This document shows, piece after piece, positions 55,483-64,000 of a stretch of DNA of 64,000 bases. The number at the start of each line of letters is the position of its first letter. The stretch's first letter is position 1. The position numbers were made by a program, and so were the translations under genes. A model generated the notes under the pieces. That model saw nothing but the letters and a program-made list of their open reading frames with translations, searched no databases and was not told where the DNA came from. The DNA comes from Ophiobolus disseminans (taxonomy: Eukaryota > Ascomycota > Dothideomycetes > Pleosporales > Phaeosphaeriaceae): positions 1,657,644 through 1,721,643 of the forward strand of contig MU006217.1 in NCBI GenBank assembly GCA_010093685.1, given 5' to 3'.

Positions 55483-56798
55483 CTAGGCGAATTTGGTGTG
55501 GATGATGTCCGGGTTCTCCTGCCATTCGTCTTTCTCTACCCACATCTGCGCACACGTGTCAACGCTGCCAGCAAACATTGTAGCAAGAAGCGAAACTTAC
55601 CTTCTTGAAGGTGCTAAGGCCCGCGAGGATGCTGCCGCCGGTCCACGTGGTATATATCCGCTCAGGTGGCGCCAGAATCTTGATCCTCATGTCCTTCACC
55701 GCCAGTCGCTGGACCTCGTGGAGCAGCCTATTGCCGAACCCCTTTGTCAACGTGGAGCCACCGGAGAGCACAATGTTGCCGTAGAGGGCTTTCCGGAGGT
55801 CCATGTCTGTGCGGTGTATTGCTTCGACGACGATTTGGTGCACACCAGGGTACTCCAGACCGATGATCTCGGGGTTGAACAGAATCTCCGGCGCCCGAAA
55901 CCGTTCTGCGCCGACCTGAATTATGTCAGCTCGTCCAACATGGTGTATGGCATCTTTCATACCTTCAGCTTCTGTCCGTCGGGTAGTGTGTAGTCGACGC
56001 TCTTGCCGTCTGATCTGGCTGCCCCAGACCACTCCTTCTCCTCTTTCGCCGGGTCGAGTGCGACATAGCCTGTAGCCTCCTTGATGTTCTTGACCGTCTC
56101 CTTCTCGGCGCTTGTGTGGAATATCCTGCCACTCTTCCGTAGCAATTGCTGGAAGTGTTCCGTGACATCGCGCCCCGCCACGTCTATCCGCCGTATGCTG
56201 TTTGGTATCGCAAAACCTTGGAACACGGGCACTGCATGCGACACGCCGTCTCCAGAGTCCAGCACCAGACCTGTCGTCTTTCCTGAGGCATATAATGAGA
56301 GCACGGCTTGTACCGATGTGTAGAGGGCGGGGACGTTGAACGTCTCGAACAGGATCTGGGCGGCGACATCGCGGTTTTCTCGGGGGTTTAATGGCGGCTC
56401 TGTGAGGAGTACGGGGTGCTACACACGTCATTATTAGCCTCTCTCTGTAGCATTGTCGCCGGTGGATGCTACCACGCCATGGCTGCACTCACGTCTTCGC
56501 TGACCGTCTTCAGGCCGTCCTGGTAGACGTACTGCCATATCCGCTCCATGTCGTCCCAGTCTGTGACAATGCCGTGCTCCAATGGGTAGTTGATCTTGAA
56601 GAGGCCCCTATATTGCTGTGCTTGCGGCCCGATGAACACATCGCCCTCCAATGCGCCTGCCATTGTTCGCACGTGCTTCGGCCGTCCGACATATGAGGGG
56701 AAGTAGCATTTCGGTACGTCTTCGCCGGCGAAACCGGCTCTTATGGTGCCGCTGCCGTTGTCGATGACTATGGGCGCATTGTGGAGTCGTGAGCCCAT
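55483..56798 (-). CDS. ARP1: centractin Arp1, dynactin filament subunit, 379 aa
   Basis: Exons 56798..56493, 56418..55963, 55915..55601 and 55545..55483; introns of 74, 47 and 55 nt. An actin fold close to actin: PIVIDNGSGTIRAGFAGEDV, PLEHGIVTDWDDMERIWQYV, TEPPLNPRENRDVAAQILFE, LVLDSGDGVSHAVPVFQGFA, NIVLSGGSTLTKGFGNRL, and the C-terminal WTGGSILAGLSTFKK-MWVEKDEWQENP. Both phosphate-binding loops are intact, unlike the Arp10-like gene at 3.8 kb. Arp1 forms the short filament of dynactin that recruits dynein to cargo and is needed for nuclear migration in hyphae (Neurospora ro-4 type). Confidence 0.94.
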
Positions 56799-57143
56799 GG
56801 CGGGGCAATATTAGGTGGGTTTGAGAAAGGAAAAAGAACACCAGTGTGCTATGTACGAGTTTCGAACAGGAATACGACGGGGCGGCGAGGGGAGGAGCTA
56901 TGCGTGAGGTGATTGCATCTTGAGGTGGGAGATGCCGAGTCGCGAAAGTTCACGACGCGCTTCGGAACTGTTGCAAGGGTCCCCGGGCGTATCACGTGCC
57001 GTTCACATCCTCAATTCTAGCACGTCGCATCCCCGCAGCGATTAGATTCGCCTCACATCAGCTGAATAGTTCCCAATCGTCGTTCATAGCCCATACGAGC
57101 TGTTGCCGGTGAACTATAGACCCCGCACCTGCTCAAGGCAGCA
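56799..57143. promoter_or_regulatory. divergent promoter, ARP1 and TDP2-like gene
   Basis: About 345 bp (up to 417 bp if the second Met of the rightward gene is used). No TATA box evident. Confidence 0.5.
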
Positions 57144-58316
57144 ATGCTCAACCACACCGTAAGCTTATGGGGCAACTGTTGGAGAACCATATCTACTACC
57201 TGTCGGTCGCGGTCCATGTTTTCAGTCAAATCCTCTCAATTTCCAACCAAAACGTCTACACTAATCATGACCAATTCTAATGCACCTCAGCACCTTGGAG
57301 ATGGACACAATTGGCCCAGAGATCAAAATTACTGGCATGCTACTCAGCATGGAGAATGGCTCTCTACCGCACAAATAGCGCCAACTCACTCTGATCAAAC
57401 CGAAGCCCCAGTTAATCCGAAGGCCATTCGTTTATTATCCTGGAATATTGACTTCCGTGTTGGTTTCGGGAGAGAACGTATGGCGAGTGCCTTGCACTAT
57501 CTCGGCAAACTCGTTACATCCACGTCACCAGAAGTCCCTATTGTCATCTTCTTCCAAGAGATGGTCTCTTCCGACTTGGAGCAAATACAGGAGTCGGACT
57601 GGGTGAAGAGACATTTCTACGTCACAGACCACGACAACCAGAATTGGGAGTCGCTAACGTATGGCACGACGACTCTTGTGGATCGACGCCTCAGCATTCA
57701 AAGTGTATTTCGTGTTCCATGGCACAGTGGCATGGGTCGCGACGGACTGTTCGTGGACCTTGCCTTGTCAAACGCACAGCAGCCAGACGTCGATGCGAAG
57801 ACACTCAGGCTCTGTAATACTCATCTGGAGTCATTGGCCGCCGACCCACCGATTCGACCCTTACAGCTCGCTGCAGCAGCCCAATACCTTAACAGGGTCG
57901 TCTATGTGCCATGCACACTTCTAGCAGGCGACCTGAACGCTATTCAATCGTTCGATCGCGCACTCCCCTCCCTCAACGAACTCACAGACACATATCTCGA
58001 GCTCGGCGGTCAGGAGGATACCGAAGAGGGCTATACATGGGGTCCGCAAGCTCGGAAGTGGTCACGAGAGCAGTTTGGATCCTCTCGAATGGACAAGATC
58101 CTGTTTAGCGGCTGCCTACAGCCGAAGAACTTCAGCAGAATTGGTATGGGGTTGAAGGTCGCAGATGACGTGTTGGAAGAGGTTGAACGAGAAGTTGAGG
58201 GCGGGTTTGTCACCGATCACTATGGCGTCATGGGTGAATTTGAGCTCACGGAAGGTTGGAGGTTCGTGGGCTCAGACAGTGAGCGAAGTGTGGAGAATGG
58301 CTCCGAGATTTCTTAG
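57144..58316 (+). CDS. TDP2-like endonuclease/exonuclease/phosphatase family protein, 390 aa
   Basis: Single exon. Catalytic motifs of the EEP fold are in order: LLSWNIDFRVG (N ligand), IFFQEMVSSD (Glu, Mg2+), LRLCNTHLESL, LLAGDLNAI (G-D-x-N), SSRMDKILF, and the terminal FVTDHYGVMGEF (D-H). This arrangement fits tyrosyl-DNA phosphodiesterase 2-like enzymes, which remove 5' phosphotyrosyl adducts from DNA. Starts at 57144, 57216 and 57267 are all possible; the first about 41 residues are basic and Ser/Thr-rich and could be a mitochondrial or nuclear targeting region or translated leader. Confidence 0.85.
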   Translation: MLNHTVSLWGNCWRTISTTCRSRSMFSVKSSQFPTKTSTLIMTNSNAPQHLGDGHNWPRDQNYWHATQHGEWLSTAQIAPTHSDQTEAPVNPKAIRLLSWNIDFRVGFGRERMASALHYLGKLVTSTSPEVPIVIFFQEMVSSDLEQIQESDWVKRHFYVTDHDNQNWESLTYGTTTLVDRRLSIQSVFRVPWHSGMGRDGLFVDLALSNAQQPDVDAKTLRLCNTHLESLAADPPIRPLQLAAAAQYLNRVVYVPCTLLAGDLNAIQSFDRALPSLNELTDTYLELGGQEDTEEGYTWGPQARKWSREQFGSSRMDKILFSGCLQPKNFSRIGMGLKVADDVLEEVEREVEGGFVTDHYGVMGEFELTEGWRFVGSDSERSVENGSEIS

Positions 58317-58840
58317 TCCTAGTAGGACTCAAGGATAAAGCGCCTCACAAGCGTCACAGCTCGTCATCTCGAGTTTCTCCTGCGTTGTATAAAAGACCAT
58401 CGCTCGTCGCGCACAAAATCTTCCCTTTCGCCGCCGCAACCCTTTCGATCAACTCATTTCTTCAACCAAACCTCGATGAGTCCGGAAGAAATGACTCTCT
58501 TACGCCTGCCAGGAGGTATGGACATGTTCTTATTATAAAGCAGTGCCATGGTCGCTAACACTTATTGTTAGAAATCCGCAATCGTATCTACGAATTTGCT
58601 CTTGAACCAAACGACACAACAATCTTCCGACCCTACACGAGTCCCATGAATCCCAAGTCTCCATGGAAAAATATCATCACGGCAGGTCACACACGGCTCT
58701 TCTATGCCCTTACGCAGGTCTGCCACCGAATTCGCACAGAATTTCTGCCCATCTACTGGGCTAAGAACACTGTTCACGTGTACCATACCGATCTGCACGC
58801 TTACATTGACCTTTTCTGCTACCGCACTGGGAACGGGTCA

Positions 58841-58845
58841 TCAAC
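58841..58845. repeat. left target-site duplication TCAAC
   Basis: TCAAC immediately before the inserted element; the second copy is at 59055..59059. Confidence 0.6.
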
Positions 58846-59054
58846 TGTTGCGGTGTGAGAATGCAATAAATTGAAGTGTATTGTTCTGTTGTTCTGTGCT
58901 GCTTGTGCTGCCCTCTAAAATGGGCTAGCAGCAGAGTTTAGTTACATGACGTATCTACGATACTGTTGAGGTAAGAGGTGCTCAATGAGGGAGGAAGCAG
59001 TACCAGACCACCGCACGCAGCACACGTGATACACGTTCCTCATAGACCGTCATA
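58846..59054. mobile_element. 209 bp inserted element, candidate solo LTR
   Basis: Begins TGTTGCGGTGT and ends GACCGTCATA, which are weakly inverted relative to each other. It contains AATAAA and a T/G-rich TTCTGTTGTTCTGTGCTGC tract, as seen in Copia-type LTRs. It interrupts the 2EXR-like paralogue and is flanked by 5 bp TCAAC copies. The end is TA rather than the usual CA, so LTR identity is not certain. Confidence 0.5.
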
Positions 59055-59059
59055 TCAAC
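59055..59059. repeat. right target-site duplication TCAAC
   Basis: TCAAC immediately after the inserted element, matching 58841..58845. Confidence 0.6.
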
Positions 59060-59442
59060 TCTCATTGGCGATATTACCTTGGCTATAGGGTGCGACCATG
59101 GCGATACTTGAAATCGACATCCTTCCTGTCCTCAGGTTATGCAGGAACGCGCCGCACCTCACTATACGACGTGGAATGCAATATGATTCATGGTCAAAGC
59201 CTCAGCCGCTGTGGGTGTGGGTACCTGACAATCATATCTTGGACGAATTATTCGAGGCGCATAAACGGCCCAAGCTGATGAAATATCTATCGGAGGCTGT
59301 CGTAGCTGTGCGTTTAGAGTTTCCGACTGATGTTATTTTCAGAATACGGGAGGACTATTGGCAGCTTTGGATGGATAGCTTCAGGTGCACTTTCTACTTG
59401 ATGGGAGATGTAGTTGCGGAGCAGGCGAGGGAAGAGGAGTAG

Positions 59443-60873
59443 TTCAGAGAGCTTGGTCTTCGAGGCGGGTATGGATATCGAGAGGTTATGTGGGAATATG
59501 CAAGTGTGTAAGAGAAGGATAGTTATTTCAAGATCACGTTGACACTCCAAACATCCAGCGCGAACCGGGGCATACATAACTTCCAGATAAGCTTTTCGAA
59601 CATGACATTAACATTGCTGGAACTATCCAATCAATTGTACACTTCTCTCAAACTAATCGTCAAGTATCTAGCGACCTCCAGCTTCCCAGATCATCTACAC
59701 GAATACGAAAGCATAGTACTGCGAAGACACGCAGAGAAGAGCCGATTCCAAGATGAAATCAAGCCGAGAGACACATTCATCCATGCTATCTCAAGCTAAA
59801 CAAAACCATCCTCCAAATACTCCGCCAATTTACATAACCGCACACCTGCACCCTTCACGGGCAGACCGCGCTAGCACCAATTAGTTTCTCGTCCCTAGTA
59901 TAAACACCGATGCTATTCACTTACCAATCCTCTCACGCACGCTAGCGCCAGCAACATCGACTCCACCATGCCCCGCAGGAAGCGCCCCAGAAAACGGTTA
60001 CGGTTGAGCCGCCTCTAACCATGTTCAGCATCCAATTCACACTCACTCAGTGTGATACTCACGGTTTCCGCCGCCGTTGCCGCCGTTTCCGCCTCCTCCG
60101 TCATGGCCTGACGCGATGGAGATGTTGATAACCTGAGCTTGTTAGCATTTTGGCTTCCTTGTGGGTAAAGGTGGTGTACGTTTGTAGCTGTGCCGCCGGG
60201 GATGTTGGGAAATGCCTGGGGATGTTAGCGGCGAACGTGGAGATATTGGGGATGCGTACAGATGGGTGGGACGGGAGGGATGGGATGTGCGCTGGTAGGA
60301 GCGGTGGAGGTGGACATTGGGGGTTTGGGTGGTTTGTGGTGGGGAATCTTAGGGTTTCGATGGGTAGAGATTTAGGAGGTTTGTGTGAATCTGCGGATTG
60401 ATGTCGAGTAGCACGTTGGTTCGTTTGCTCGCGACGTCATTGTAACAGATAGCTCGATAGTACTTACATTCACTTCGATATAGCTTATAGCAAGGCAATG
60501 CTAGTATCGATGTGGTACTAGTACCTTCTATGAATGGATACGTACGTATCAACCAAGCATGTCTCGAAACGTCAGTCGACGGGATACCAAGTATTGTTCC
60601 CCTGAATATCGAATCCCCAAAGTCTGCATCTCGTCCACGCCTCCAATCCAACTGTCCCAAGCCGGTAGTTTGCCACACTTCTCCAATCTACCTCGCTCTT
60701 GAGCAAACAGAGCCTGTATGGCGTCGATGAACTATCGATAGTTCCACAAGGCAGTGACGTGGCAGCGAGAAGCTTCTTAGTTCTTCAATGTGAGCAAGAG
60801 GTCTCTTGCAAAATACATCAAAGACCACCGCGCATATTCCATCATTCGGATCTAGTATGAATAAACACTAAAA
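59443..60873. other. mostly non-coding; Gly-rich coding-like fragments on minus strand
   Basis: On the minus strand, an ATG at 60317 opens MSTSTAPTSAHPIPPVPPI before a GTACGC donor. Further down, AFPNIPGGTATN and VINISIASGHDGG with a Gly/Asn-rich run lie between good acceptor and donor sites (60215..60061). I could not join them in a consistent phase. An 86-codon plus frame at 59539..59799 has no motif. A 16 bp perfect palindrome lies at 60729..60744. Confidence 0.35.
60729..60744. repeat. 16 bp perfect palindrome GAACTATCGATAGTTC
   Basis: The core CTATCGATAG occurs here as a perfect inverted repeat. The related 14 bp palindrome CGCTATCGATAGCG is at about 37495. Could be a dimeric regulator site; function unknown. 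Confidence 0.85.
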
Positions 60874-61260
60874 TTAATGGGTGTGCATCCACGGATTTAC
60901 TAAGGTAGGTTCCTGGTATTTGCCATGCTGGTTTTCCAGCTTGTATTTAGCGCTGACGTCGAAGATGACACCCTTATGATCCTTGCAAAATATCGACAGC
61001 CAAATGGATGGTTTTGATCCGACTGAAGTAGTACCAGTCCTAGCCTTAATAGTCGATGTCGTCCAGCTCAAACCGCCACCACTTCGCCACTGAAGTGTAG
61101 CTTACAAAGACGAGCTCTTGCAAACTCGCCCTCACTTTCGGCGCGCAACATCTTTGACACGCGTCGGGCAACCATCCAGAGTGTGCAATCGCCAAGGAAG
61201 CGAAGTGGGTGCCCCACAATTCAGCCGGCAAAGGTGGGCATCTCGAAGCCTGGGAAATTC
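60874..61260 (-). pseudogene. broken F-box-family gene fragment
   Basis: Minus strand: LPAELWGTHFASLAIAHSG opens like the neighbouring F-box gene (LPAELWASIITHLDD), then RCCAPKVRASLQELVFVSYT and KWWRFELDDID. The stop after DIDY is followed in the next frame by IKARTGTTSVGSKPSIWLSI, GVIFDVSAKYKLENQHGKYQ and VNPWMHTH, which reads as the continuation. At least one frameshift and an F-box helix that has lost its usual hydrophobic pattern mark it as a decayed copy. Confidence 0.55.
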
Positions 61261-61374
61261 CAAGTTGTTGAGAAAGGTAGGTAGTATAGCAGATTATGCA
61301 GTGATGAGCTGTTTAACCATCTGAATACATGGCGATCGCTGTCCTAAGAACTTGAGGAACTTGTGGCGTGAAGA

Positions 61375-62481
61375 TCAAGGTGGAGTGAAGCAGTGTGTAA
61401 GCCAACAAAGATGCCTCCTCTTGAACGTTGCAATTTTCGAGGCTTTCCGGTCATAGGTATGTACCGGAAGGGGATAGATCCAGCCAAAGCCATCTTCAAG
61501 ATTGCGGAAGTACCCATTATTTTGCACCCCCGCTATTTCACATAGCTGCCTCCGGCGAATACCACGCAGTCGTTGGAGCATACGGTCCTCGATGTCGAGA
61601 GGCATGCGGTTTTCCAAGTCGGGACGCATGTGCGACCTAGATGAGCGAATACGATATGCCCAAGTGTACAGCTCCGCGTTACTCTGTCCGATCACATCAA
61701 TTTCTCCTCTGAAGAAGCGATGCGCAGCGGAGTCTAGATGATTACCATAGCTTTCTAGTTTCATGCTCTTGAACTTGTTTAGGTCATCTATGGTTGGGGA
61801 CCCAGTGTAAGCAATCCCACGATTGCGGCGCATTCTGCGAACGTAAGCCTCCTCACCAAAATAGTCTGTCAGGAACTGCTTCCAAACGAAGGACAATTGT
61901 TGGCTATGAAGATCGAAGTGTAACCCAGGAATCTCGACTTCGTTGACATTCGAGCCAACGTACACAAAGCGTTGCTGTTCGAATGGATCTTGTATGTCGT
62001 TGTCAGATAGCCGACCCAACTTTGGGGACGAATGGGCCGTATCCGAAAAGGTTAAACGCTTGATAACTAGCGCTTCCAGGTGGTCAGGCCATGAATCTCT
62101 TGAAAAGTCCCGAAAAGAAGGCCTGGGTGGATTCATCGAGTTGGCTAACGGGTTGTACAATTTACATGCGAGCTGAATGTCGAATACGGCGCGCTCGCCA
62201 TCATCTGCATATTTGCAGAGCCGGATCATCTCGCAAGTACCACCACACTGATCTTGAGCATCATCCAACCAGCGGTCTTCACCCACGTAGAATGACCATC
62301 TGAATGAGATGAGTTCTGGCAGCCTGTGCTTCGCAAAGTCGCGCTCTGCCTCGTCGCGTACCATTCTCGCCACGTAGCGGCAAACCATCCATACCGTAAA
62401 ATCGTCGAGATGTGTGATTATGGAGGCCCAAAGCTCGGCTGGTAGCGAGGGGCAGTTCCCTCGACGGTGTGTCATCGCCAT
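61375..62481 (-). CDS. F-box-like protein, 368 aa
   Basis: Single exon. N-terminal F-box-like motif LPAELWASIITHLDDFTVWM, then VCRYVARMVRDEAERDFAKH. The body includes RLPELISFRWSFYVGEDRW, YADDGERAVFDIQLACKLYN and LHFDLHSQQLSFVWKQFLTD, typical of a large ascomycete F-box family with a poorly characterised C-terminal region. It would act as a substrate receptor of an SCF ubiquitin ligase if the F-box is functional. The C-terminal end is basic and Arg-rich (RRQLCEIAG, FKRRHLCWLTHC). Confidence 0.8.
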   Translation of the reverse strand: MAMTHRRGNCPSLPAELWASIITHLDDFTVWMVCRYVARMVRDEAERDFAKHRLPELISFRWSFYVGEDRWLDDAQDQCGGTCEMIRLCKYADDGERAVFDIQLACKLYNPLANSMNPPRPSFRDFSRDSWPDHLEALVIKRLTFSDTAHSSPKLGRLSDNDIQDPFEQQRFVYVGSNVNEVEIPGLHFDLHSQQLSFVWKQFLTDYFGEEAYVRRMRRNRGIAYTGSPTIDDLNKFKSMKLESYGNHLDSAAHRFFRGEIDVIGQSNAELYTWAYRIRSSRSHMRPDLENRMPLDIEDRMLQRLRGIRRRQLCEIAGVQNNGYFRNLEDGFGWIYPLPVHTYDRKASKIATFKRRHLCWLTHCFTPP

Positions 62482-63681
62482 GTGGGTGTGGGTTCCTGTG
62501 GAATGACTGGTACCGGTGGAAACCTTGGAAGCGTCTTAGGAAGGTCTTAAGAAGATGAACGATTCTGATGAGGTTAAACAACCTAGGAAGCTATCCCGAG
62601 GGAAATGAGATCAGTATCCGTTTGTCCGATGTCGCTTTCCTCTTGAGGGGATGTCCAAGATATCGTCCTCGACGGATCGAGCTGCGGACCAGCCACCGCG
62701 CTAGTGCTAGTTGATGACGTAAGTACCAATGACTGAGGATGGGGACATCTTTCCACCCAGAGAGACTCTCACATCCGCATCAGGCCGCGTGGTCATTACT
62801 CCACAGTTCCAGAATTCAAGCCGTTGCTTCGTTTCCATGCCTAGTAGCCACCTTTTTGCGCACCATAATGCTCCACACCTCCCTCACCTACATATGATGA
62901 CAGCGTAATTGTGACTTGTTACAGGAAGCATTTAACTAATATTTCCACTCATAGCCAGAAACAGCTCTAATTACTGGCCTCGAGGACGGAGGATATATTG
63001 TCTTGAACTATTTTCAGGAACTACCCAGCTACCTTTTAGAGCATCCTGAAGCATCTCCATGATCCGTTGTATGAGCATTGCTAACTTTACTTTCCCCTGA
63101 GAGCGTCCTGGCGGTGTCTTGGGCGATTTGGATTTGCTATCTGTTCTTTCGACAAATCTGAAGTTTGACTAATCTTGTATGCCTTCCAGTTCCTCGCCTG
63201 CTCAGATCAGAATGATGTCGGACCTATCATGTACGGAAACTGGTCGAAAATCAACTCTTGCTGTCGAACCCGGCGTCCCGCGGTGTGCCTCTAGATATTG
63301 CTGTTCTCTCCAGCTATACCCCAGCTTGATACTGCAACGGTATCGAATTGCTTTCCTATCCTCTCGTGGGAGCGCGCAATGCGAGCCAGGTATGCCTTTT
63401 CATACTCCTCATTGCAGTCATCGTGCAGTGTTTCCTTTCACTGTTTGTTGAACATGGGACCGGAGGATTCAGCGTGTAGCACGGTTACACGGGAGCAAGA
63501 ACTTATTTGCATATCTGTTCCAAAGGGATGCCATCCGTTGTTTGCACTTGACGACCTCTTGGGTGAGGCAGAAGCCACCACCGTTCATCAATGAAAACCC
63601 AACGTATACGCTAAGATATCATACCTACGTAGGTGTACCACACAGTTTTACTCGTATTTCGAAAGCCTCGGAGAAGACACC
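62482..63681. other. intergenic, nothing recognised
   Basis: 1.2 kb including the promoter of the F-box gene. Frames of 90-102 codons show no features. Confidence 0.5.
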
Positions 63682-63978
63682 TCATGTTGATCCAATTTGC
63701 TTGTCCTTACGCATGAGGCACAATTGCAGAGAATGGTACCTCCTCCTCCGAAGATACACCACCCACTCGTTCACCTCCGGCAACGCCCTCGCACTTACTC
63801 CAGCTGCTGATCTAGCCACCTTAGCAGCACGTTCCAGCCGCGTCATGTAAGCTCGTTTGAAGAGCGAATCCTCGAGGCGGCCATAGTCAGGGATCCAGTT
63901 ACTAGCTAAAGTGAAAACGCGTTCTGCAGCATTGATCCTCTGTAAAACGGCCTGGAAAGGGGCAAGGGGTTGCGTCAT
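63682..63978 (-). CDS. possible small protein, 98 aa, unrecognised
   Basis: Minus-strand frame MTQPLAPFQAVLQRINAAER, then WIPDYGRLEDSLFKRAYMTR and LERAAKVARSAAGVSARALP. The first about 75 residues read as helical coding sequence. The last 25 are basic and may come from reading into an intron after the donor-like GTGGTG at VNEW. No family recognised; the first exon of a longer gene is possible. Confidence 0.4.
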   Translation of the reverse strand: MTQPLAPFQAVLQRINAAERVFTLASNWIPDYGRLEDSLFKRAYMTRLERAAKVARSAAGVSARALPEVNEWVVYLRRRRYHSLQLCLMRKDKQIGST

Positions 63979-64000
63979 CTTCCCTACATGAGCGTAGTCT

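Larger units (their letters stand above)
58476..59442 (+). pseudogene. 2EXR-like paralogue broken by an insertion and a frameshift
   Basis: Exon 1 58476..58515 and intron 58516..58571 copy the structure of the 43.7-44.6 kb gene: the intron again splits LRLPGE-IRNRIYEFA in phase 1. The frame continues through LTQVCHRIRTEFLPIYWAKN and TDLHAYIDLFCYR. It then runs into a 209 bp insertion and stops at 58858. Removing the insertion with one copy of the TCAAC duplication continues the homology (TLIGDITLAIG, compare YGNIAIDLY in the paralogue). After a 1 nt frameshift near 59109 the C-terminal half follows: EIDILPVLRLCRNAPHLTIR and EFPTDVIFRIREDYWQLWM, ending at 59442. Confidence 0.72.

Overview
The window is nuclear DNA from a filamentous ascomycete. 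Most genes are interrupted by 45-60 nt GT-AG introns, often with a CTAAC or CTAAT branch point. The gene content (AA9 polysaccharide monooxygenase, Zn2Cys6 regulator, DUF6594, DUF3602, 2EXR-like and F-box families, small cysteine-rich secreted proteins) fits a plant-associated Dothideomycete, probably Pleosporales; that placement is an inference. I rebuilt exon structures by hand from splice sites and reading frames. I saw no rRNA, tRNA or CRISPR array.

Two conserved housekeeping blocks frame the window. The left block (about 3.8-9.2 kb) holds an Arp10/Arp11-like actin-related protein, NOP58 (box C/D snoRNP) and the RNA polymerase III subunit RPC9. The right block (about 45-58 kb) holds a Ste7/Fuz7-type MAP kinase kinase divergent from SPT6, then a DUF3602 protein, Arp1 and a TDP2-like phosphodiesterase. 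Arp1 and the Arp10-like protein would both belong to dynactin.

Between them, 11-19 kb carries a conserved fungal protein of unknown role, a RING-finger protein and a cytochrome P450. About 20-36 kb is accessory in character. It has an AA9 LPMO, a wrecked NLR-like gene, a divergent pair (DUF1772 anthrone-oxygenase-like and AvfA-like NAD(P)-binding protein) typical of aromatic polyketide clusters but with no polyketide synthase here, several small secreted proteins (one lipocalin-like), an aspartic-protease-like protein with damaged catalytic motifs, and a frameshifted PD-(D/E)XK nuclease-like gene. From 37 to 45 kb lie a Zn2Cys6 regulator divergent from a PAF-acetylhydrolase-like enzyme, a hemerythrin-domain protein, a single-pass membrane protein and a 2EXR-like protein.

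The right end (58-64 kb) shows decay. A paralogue of the 2EXR-like gene is interrupted by a 209 bp element flanked by a 5 bp TCAAC duplication, and a broken F-box-family fragment lies beside an intact F-box gene. The most notable items are the genes visible only after splicing (the zinc-ribbon protein at 1.9 kb, the lipocalin-like protein at 34.2 kb), the insertion-broken paralogue, the pseudoprotease, and the orphan anthrone-oxygenase/AvfA-like pair.
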